DNA of 5,904 nt from Pseudomonadota bacterium (GTDB lineage Bacteria; Pseudomonadota; Gammaproteobacteria; Burkholderiales; Burkholderiaceae_C), in assembly GCA_023396625.1 (NCBI GenBank), contig JAEWVY010000225.1:1-5904 (forward strand), read 5' to 3'. Numbering within the stretch: the stretch's first letter is position 1; every line of letters begins with the position of its first letter. Shown in pieces: positions 1 through 5,904 of the stretch. Position numbers and translations under genes: made by a program. The notes under the pieces were generated by a model. That model had not been told where the DNA came from, made no database searches, and saw nothing but the letters and a program-made list of their open reading frames with translations.

Positions 1-703
1 CGGCCACTTCGGCGCGGCAGTTTTCCAGGCTGGCATAGCGCGAGTTGGGCCGGCGTTCCTGACGGATCTCCGACAGGCGTTCGGGCTGGATGCTCAGGCC
101 GAAGAGTTTCTTGCGGTGGGGAATGAGGGCCGGCGGCAGCTGGTTGCGCTCGAAATCCTCGGGAATCAGCGGGTAGTTCGCGGCCTTGACGCCGTACTGC
201 ATGGCCAGGTAGAGGCTGGTGGGTGTCTTGCCGCTGCGGCTCACGCCCACGAGGATCACGTCGGCGCCGAGCAGATCGCGGTGGGATTGGCCGTCGTCGT
301 GCGCAAGCGAGAAATTGATCGCGTCAATCCGGTGGTGGTATTCCTCGCTCTTGCTGGCGTCGCTGAAACGGCCGACTCGATGGTGCGATTTGATGCCCAG
401 CTCCGTCTCCAGGGGGTTGACGAAGGTGCCGAACATGTCGAGCAGCATGCCTGTGCAGCCGTCCTGGATGACTTTGAGCACGTCCATGTTGACCAGCGTG
501 GTGAATACGATGGGCTTGGTCTTCTCGATTTCCCCGGTGTGGTTGATCTGGCGAACCACCTGGTGGGCCTTGTCCACCGTGTCGACGAATGGCAGGCGCA
601 CATGGCGGGAGGTCAGCTCGAACTGAGCGAGGATGGCCTTGCCAAAGGTTTCGGCAGTGATGCCGGTGCCATCGGAAACGAAGAAGACGGTGCGGTTGGG
701 CAT
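1..703 (-). CDS. ppsR: PEP synthase regulatory protein PpsR (partial, C-terminus off the left edge)
   Basis: Cytoplasmic bifunctional enzyme that controls PEP synthase: an ADP-dependent kinase that inactivates PpsA by phosphorylating an active-site threonine, and a Pi-dependent pyrophosphorylase that reactivates it (DUF299 / kinase-PPPase family). Read on the minus strand, the frame is open from ATG at 703-701 to base 1, giving 234 residues without a stop; family members run to about 270-280, so some 40 residues are missing. The N-terminus MPNRTVFFVSDGTGITAE is the family's typical opening. The nucleotide-binding P-loop GVSRSGKT lies at residues 153-160 (Lys159), followed by PTSLYLAMQYGVKAANYPL, also characteristic. 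No Shine-Dalgarno-like purine run precedes the start, but no better upstream start is apparent and the N-terminus fits the family. It is divergent from ppsA, its substrate's gene, as in E. coli. Identification is from recognised motifs, not from a search. Confidence 0.96.
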   Translation of the reverse strand, partial: MPNRTVFFVSDGTGITAETFGKAILAQFELTSRHVRLPFVDTVDKAHQVVRQINHTGEIEKTKPIVFTTLVNMDVLKVIQDGCTGMLLDMFGTFVNPLETELGIKSHHRVGRFSDASKSEEYHHRIDAINFSLAHDDGQSHRDLLGADVILVGVSRSGKTPTSLYLAMQYGVKAANYPLIPEDFERNQLPPALIPHRKKLFGLSIQPERLSEIRQERRPNSRYASLENCRAEVA

Positions 704-845
704 GGCTGAAAGGCGGCTGGGAAGGAGCTGCAACTGTAATCTCTCGCCGGGGCCTAAAATCGGGGTCCGCCCGCCATAACCGTGTCTGCGGGGAAACATC
801 ACACTCATGCGTCGCGCCGACCCATTCGAACTACAAGCAAGTCAT

Positions 846-887
846 GGGGCCCCTGTGGGGGCTCCGCGCGGCCGTGCCCGGTTTTTT
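846..887 (+). promoter_or_regulatory. Hairpin plus T-tract in the ppsA leader
   Basis: GGGGCCCC at 846-853 pairs with GGGGCTCC at 858-865 around a TGTG loop: eight base pairs, one of them G-U. Sixteen bases later comes a run of six T (882-887), immediately preceded by a weak small stem (CCG 872-874 with CGG 879-881). The T-run ends seven bases before the ribosome binding site. This could be a leaky attenuator, a leader-stabilising structure or chance in GC-rich DNA. The long gap between the strong stem and the T-run argues against a classical terminator. Confidence 0.3.
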
Positions 888-893
888 ACTTCT

Positions 894-897
894 GGAG
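894..897 (+). promoter_or_regulatory. Ribosome binding site of ppsA
   Basis: GGAG lies seven bases upstream of the ATG at 905. It decides the start: the frame stays open upstream to a GTG at 782, but the 41 extra residues are Cys/Arg/Pro/Ser-rich and unlike the family, whereas the protein from 905 begins as PEP synthases do. Confidence 0.75.
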
Positions 898-904
898 CTT
901 TCCC

Positions 905-3295
<2,391 letters not shown>

Positions 3296-3312
3296 CGGTC
3301 TTTGCCGCGTGC

Positions 3313-3342
3313 TTGTCCTCGCCCCTGCGGTCAAACTAAGAT
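3313..3342 (+). promoter_or_regulatory. Weak sigma-70-like promoter candidate upstream of the symporter gene
   Basis: TTGTCC (3313-3318) and TAAGAT (3337-3342) each match the consensus hexamers at four of six positions, with an 18-base spacer. If used, the symporter mRNA would carry a leader of roughly 190 bases holding both inverted repeats of this gap. Such matches occur by chance, and read-through from ppsA is an equally good explanation. The rest of 3296-3536 shows no credible gene: short frames there lack a good start context and recognisable protein character. Confidence 0.2.
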
Positions 3343-3383
3343 GAACCCCATGGGTGCGGCGACAGGCAAGGCGGTGGACAGGG

Positions 3384-3395
3384 TTGGCCGGCCAA
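3384..3395. repeat. Perfect 12-bp palindrome TTGGCCGGCCAA
   Basis: TTGGCC is followed directly by its reverse complement GGCCAA with no spacer, in the ppsA-symporter gap. The flanking bases (G on each side) do not extend the symmetry. The lack of a loop fits a dimeric regulator's site better than an RNA hairpin, but no known operator is recognised and only one copy was noticed. Confidence 0.4.
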
Positions 3396-3471
3396 GGGAG
3401 GTCGCCAGCTACGCCCACCAGCGACTTTGTGCGGGGTGGTGCGTGCATCGGTGGTCCAGGCTTGATACCTT

Positions 3472-3499
3472 TTCCCCCGGCTCTGCGGAACCGGGGGAA
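3472..3499. repeat. Inverted repeat with 9-bp perfect stem upstream of the symporter gene
   Basis: TTCCCCCGG (3472-3480) pairs perfectly with CCGGGGGAA (3491-3499) around a 10-base loop. On the plus strand it is followed by TGGGCAGG and only then four T (3508-3511), so it is a poor intrinsic terminator; on the minus strand the bases after the stem are mainly A and G. It could end ppsA transcription imperfectly, protect the 3' end of that mRNA, or form part of the symporter leader, whose start codon is 37 bases further on. Confidence 0.5.
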
Positions 3500-3536
3500 T
3501 GGGCAGGTTTTGTGTGACTTTGGATAGGCTTGGTTG

Positions 3537-5645
3537 ATGCCACTGAGTTCGCGGGCAGGCTTCAGGCGCAATCTTGGAAAGGTCTACCGGTGGTACACCG
3601 GTGGATTTGTCTTGTTCGTCGCCGTCCTGGCAGTTCTTGAGCAATTCGGCCTGTCCCGCAGGTGGATTGGCTTTATTTTTCTGCTGGCGACCTTGCTGCT
3701 TTACGCGGGCATCGGCGTCATGAGCCGCACCACCGATGCGGAGGAGTACTACGTCGCTGGTCGCCGGGTGCCGGCCCTCTATAACGGCATGGCGACGGCT
3801 GCGGACTGGATGTCCGCGGCGTCGTTCATCAGTTTGGCGGGGACCTTGTATCTGTCCGGCTACGGTGGCCTGGCTTTCGTGCTGGGGTGGAGTGGCGGCT
3901 TCTGTCTCGTCGCCTTGCTTCTTGCGCCTTATCTCCGGAGTTTTGGTCGATTCACGATCCCTGACTTTCTCGGGGAGCGCTACGGAGGGAATCTGCCTCG
4001 CTTCCTGGGCGTGTCCGCCGCCATCCTGTGCTCGTTTACCTACGTGGTGGCTCAGATTTACGGGGTGGGGCTGATTACTTCGCGGCTGACGGGCGTGGCC
4101 TTTGAGTTGGGAATTTTTCTCGGACTTGGCGGGATACTGGTATGTTCCTTTCTCGGTGGCATGCGTGCTGTGACCTGGACTCAGGTGACGCAGTTTATCG
4201 TGTTGATTGCCGCGTACCTGATTCCCGTCGTGTGGCTGTCGGTGCAGCAGACGGGCGTGCCGTTGCCGCAGGCGATTTACGGTTTTCAGCTAGAAAAGGT
4301 GAGCGCCAAGGAAAAGCTCCTGGCCGTGGACCAAGGTGAGTTGCAGGTAAGGCAAATTTTCAGTGAGCGCGCGGAGAAATTAGCCGAAAAACTGGCCAAT
4401 CCGCGGGCTGCGCTGGCCGCCGACAAGGTGGCTGCGGCACGTCGCTCGGCCGAGTTGAGGGCATCGCATGCCCCGGCTGCCGAAATCGTTGCTGCTGACA
4501 AGGCCTTTTTTGGTTTACCCAAGGATGAGGCTGCGGCGCGCAAGTTCTGGACCGAGGAACGCGCGGTGGCGGAACTCAAGTCCCGGCCTTTGAACGGGAT
4601 GGCGCCGCATGCACAGGAGTTTTCTGGCGATCCGGAGGGAGGGGCCGCCGAACGGGAGGAATATGACTTGTCCCGACGGAATTTTCTGGCACTCGTGTTT
4701 TGCCTCATGGTCGGGACCGCGGCGCTGCCTCATATCCTGATGCGTTTCTACACCACGCCCAGCGTGAAGGAGGCCCGTGAATCCGTGACGTGGTCCTTGT
4801 TTTTCATTTTTCTGCTTTATTTCACGGCCCCCGCGCTCGCGGTGCTGGTGAAATACGAGGTTTTCCATGTTCTCGTAGGGACGCCATTCGATCATTTGCC
4901 GCAGTGGATCTTTGCGTGGAACAAGGTGGATCCGACCTTGCTGTCGGTGATGGATGTCAATCATGACAATGTGCTGCAGTTGAACGAAATATCCATCGAC
5001 CCGGACATCATCGTGCTGGCCACACCCGAGATAGCCGGCTTGCCCTACGTGATTTCCGGGTTGGTCGCGGCAGGAGGGCTTGCTGCCGCCCTGTCGACGG
5101 CGGACGGCCTGCTCCTGAGCATCGCCAGTGGCCTGAGCCATGACGTCTATTACAAGATGATCGACCGTGATGCATCGACCGCTCGAAGGGTCACCATCTC
5201 CAAAATGCTGTTGCTGATTGTCGCCCTTTGCGCGGCGTATCTGGCCGCGCAGAAGCCCGCGGACATTCTGTTTTTGGTTTCCGCTGCGTTTTCGTTTGCC
5301 GCCGCCGCCTTTTTCCCCGCATTGACTCTCGGCATTTTCTGGAAGCGTGCCACCGGGCCTGCGGCCTCGCTGGGTATCGTCGCTGGATTGGGCGTGACCT
5401 TGTATTACATGCTGACCACGCAGCCGTGGTTGCGTGAATCGTTCGGCATCCAGTCTCCCGTGGTTCTGTGGTGGGGCATTCAACCCATTTCTGCGGGTAT
5501 TTTTGGTGTGCCTGTGGGTTTCGCTGTCATCGTGGCCGGGAGCCTGATCACGCGGCCACCGGGCAGAAGTGCGAATGACTTGGTCGAACGCATCAGGTAC
5601 CCCGATCCAGGCTCCCCCCGAATGGAGGACCGGAACCAGGGGTAG
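3537..5645 (+). CDS. Large sodium:solute symporter (ActP-like, VC_2705 type), inner membrane
   Basis: Probable Na+-coupled importer of the SSS family (LeuT fold); the substrate is unknown, with a monocarboxylate such as acetate most likely by kinship to ActP. The 702 residues exceed ActP (549 in E. coli). I place about 14 membrane helices near residues 22-38, 43-62, 84-105, 111-131, 155-178, 187-206, 214-236, 382-402, 418-439, 503-530, 554-571, 576-600, 606-626 and 647-670. Family marks: EEYYVAGRRVPALYNGMATAA from 69, ADWMSAASFISLAG from 89, GTAALPHILMRFY at 393-405 as in ActP, and GGLAAALSTADGLLL at 513-527, the helix expected to carry the Na+-site serine/threonine. Three additions are seen: an Arg/Lys-rich N-terminus with one extra helix; a charged Ala-rich helical insert, about 252-380; and an EF-hand-like loop at 473-484. 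By helix count both insertions are periplasmic. ATG 3537 is preferred over the adjacent TTG 3534; a stop lies in frame at 3525, and AGG at 3526-3528 is a weak ribosome binding site. Confidence 0.92.
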   Translation: MPLSSRAGFRRNLGKVYRWYTGGFVLFVAVLAVLEQFGLSRRWIGFIFLLATLLLYAGIGVMSRTTDAEEYYVAGRRVPALYNGMATAADWMSAASFISLAGTLYLSGYGGLAFVLGWSGGFCLVALLLAPYLRSFGRFTIPDFLGERYGGNLPRFLGVSAAILCSFTYVVAQIYGVGLITSRLTGVAFELGIFLGLGGILVCSFLGGMRAVTWTQVTQFIVLIAAYLIPVVWLSVQQTGVPLPQAIYGFQLEKVSAKEKLLAVDQGELQVRQIFSERAEKLAEKLANPRAALAADKVAAARRSAELRASHAPAAEIVAADKAFFGLPKDEAAARKFWTEERAVAELKSRPLNGMAPHAQEFSGDPEGGAAEREEYDLSRRNFLALVFCLMVGTAALPHILMRFYTTPSVKEARESVTWSLFFIFLLYFTAPALAVLVKYEVFHVLVGTPFDHLPQWIFAWNKVDPTLLSVMDVNHDNVLQLNEISIDPDIIVLATPEIAGLPYVISGLVAAGGLAAALSTADGLLLSIASGLSHDVYYKMIDRDASTARRVTISKMLLLIVALCAAYLAAQKPADILFLVSAAFSFAAAAFFPALTLGIFWKRATGPAASLGIVAGLGVTLYYMLTTQPWLRESFGIQSPVVLWWGIQPISAGIFGVPVGFAVIVAGSLITRPPGRSANDLVERIRYPDPGSPRMEDRNQG

Positions 5646-5649
5646 CTGT

Positions 5650-5669
5650 CAGATCAAAACTTTTATCTG
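5650..5669. repeat. 20-bp near-perfect palindrome overlapping the rpsF promoter
   Basis: CAGATCAAAACTTTTATCTG is symmetric except for one mismatched pair (C5655 opposite T5664) and the two central bases. It begins five bases after the symporter gene's stop and ends two bases before a perfect -10 box, so it covers the spacer and the place where a -35 box should be. It is too AU-rich for a strong terminator. Its position suits a regulator-binding site, but no specific operator is recognised. Confidence 0.4.
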
Positions 5670-5671
5670 GC

Positions 5672-5677
5672 TATAAT
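5672..5677 (+). promoter_or_regulatory. Probable promoter -10 box of rpsF
   Basis: TATAAT is a perfect sigma-70 -10 hexamer, about 105 bases upstream of the rpsF start, implying transcription from about 5684 and a leader of roughly 98 bases. The -35 is poor: with 16-18 base spacing the hexamers do not resemble TTGACA, and the nearest match, CTGTCA at 5646-5651, sits 20 bases away. A TG lies at 5668-5669, one base out of place for an extended -10. A strong ribosomal-operon promoter here is nevertheless expected. Confidence 0.6.
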
Positions 5678-5710
5678 GGCAGGCTTTTCCCTTGCTGCAC
5701 CTCGATTCGA

Positions 5711-5764
5711 CGCCGGGGGCAGTTCCCACCAATCCCCGCCGGTCTTCTCAATGGCTGCGGGGGG
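5711..5764 (+). promoter_or_regulatory. Structured rpsF leader, candidate S6:S18 autoregulatory element
   Basis: CCCC at 5734-5737 can pair in two mutually exclusive ways: with GGGG at 5715-5718, continued by C5713-C5714 with G5741-G5742 and leaving GCC 5738-5740 bulged; or with the downstream G-run, CCCCGC 5734-5739 with GCGGGG 5757-5762. A CCG trinucleotide lies at 5739-5741. Many bacterial rpsF leaders bind the S6:S18 complex through a hairpin with a conserved CCG, and this arrangement is compatible with that. I folded it by eye only and cannot confirm the motif. The downstream G-run ends seven bases before the ribosome binding site. Confidence 0.4.
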
Positions 5765-5770
5765 TTTCAC

Positions 5771-5776
5771 AAGGAG
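5771..5776 (+). promoter_or_regulatory. Ribosome binding site of rpsF
   Basis: AAGGAG, a strong Shine-Dalgarno sequence, lies five bases before the ATG at 5782 and fixes the start. Confidence 0.85.
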
Positions 5777-5781
5777 TATCC

Positions 5782-5904
5782 ATGCGTCACTATGAAATCG
5801 TCCTGCTGATTCACCCGGATCAGAGCGAACAGGTTCCAGCCATGCTGGAACGCTACAAGAACATGATCACCGCGGGTGGGGGCAAGATCCATCGGGTTGA
5901 GGAC
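5782..5904 (+). CDS. rpsF: 30S ribosomal protein S6 (partial, C-terminus off the right edge)
   Basis: S6 binds the central domain of 16S rRNA as a dimer with S18 in the small ribosomal subunit. Only 41 codons are inside the window, with no stop. They show the family's start: first beta strand MRHYEIVLLIHPDQ, helix SEQVPAMLERYKNMI, then GGKIHRVED entering the second strand. The HPDQSEQVPAM wording is typical of proteobacterial, especially betaproteobacterial, S6 as I recall it. It has its own promoter and a strong ribosome binding site, 136 bases after the symporter gene. In related bacteria rpsF is followed by priB, rpsR and rplI; those would lie beyond the edge. Confidence 0.97.
   Translation, partial: MRHYEIVLLIHPDQSEQVPAMLERYKNMITAGGGKIHRVED

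Noticed and set aside
116..709. A 197-residue plus-strand frame over the ppsR region
   Set aside because: It is antisense to ppsR, whose protein motifs are unmistakable on the minus strand; the plus-strand product resembles no family I know.
755..760. TAAAAT as a -10 box for ppsA
   Set aside because: It matches five of six positions, but no acceptable -35 lies 15-19 bases upstream, so I do not call a promoter.
782..904. GTG 782 as the start of ppsA, adding 41 residues
   Set aside because: The added residues are unlike PEP synthases. ATG 905 has a GGAG seven bases upstream and gives the usual N-terminus and length.
3302..3517. A small 71-residue plus-strand frame in the ppsA-symporter gap, considered as the missing small symporter subunit
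   Set aside because: The translation has no membrane segments and is rich in Arg, Gly, Trp and Pro, and it lacks a ribosome binding site.
3296..3536. A structured RNA gene (SRP RNA, RNase P RNA, 6S RNA) or a riboswitch in the gap
   Set aside because: No conserved core of these RNAs was recognised. The two inverted repeats alone are not enough.
4515..5483. A 322-residue minus-strand frame opposite the symporter
   Set aside because: Shadow of the symporter coding sequence: Gln/Arg/His-rich, no domain, no ribosome binding context.
5598..5644. TACCCC (5598-5603) and GGGGTA (5639-5644) as a terminator stem at the end of the symporter gene
   Set aside because: Only six base pairs around a 35-base loop inside the coding sequence, with no T-run directly after it.

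Overview
The window looks like an ordinary chromosomal segment of a GC-rich proteobacterium. A betaproteobacterium (Rhodocyclales or Nitrosomonadales type) is most likely, judging from my recall of the sequence style of the PpsR, PpsA, symporter and S6 proteins; I could not run a search to confirm this. I see no mobile element, CRISPR array, tRNA or rRNA gene, and no sign of a new multi-gene system. The interest lies in details of the symporter and in the non-coding leaders.

Layout: (1) 1-703, minus strand: ppsR, the bifunctional regulator of PEP synthase, cut by the left edge so that its C-terminus is missing. (2) 704-904: a divergent intergenic region, with a strong hairpin and a T-tract in the ppsA leader. 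(3) 905-3295, plus strand: a complete ppsA, phosphoenolpyruvate synthase, 796 aa, with all key catalytic motifs. (4) 3296-3536: a 241-base gap with no convincing gene, holding a 12-bp perfect palindrome, a 9-bp-stem hairpin and a weak promoter candidate. (5) 3537-5645, plus strand: a large sodium:solute symporter (ActP-like, VC_2705 type), 702 aa, with an extra N-terminal membrane segment, a charged helical insert of about 130 residues and an EF-hand-like loop. (6) 5646-5781: a promoter and structured leader. (7) 5782-5904, plus strand: the first 41 codons of rpsF (ribosomal protein S6), cut by the right edge.

How they fit together: PpsA makes PEP from pyruvate for gluconeogenesis. PpsR switches PpsA off and on by phosphorylating and dephosphorylating a threonine two residues before the catalytic histidine, and both residues are visible here (Thr424, His426). 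The symporter is related to acetate and other monocarboxylate carriers, so a role in bringing in the carbon source that PpsA helps convert to PEP is reasonable, but it is inferred from family and position only. rpsF starts an unrelated ribosomal operon with its own promoter and a leader that may carry S6:S18 feedback control.
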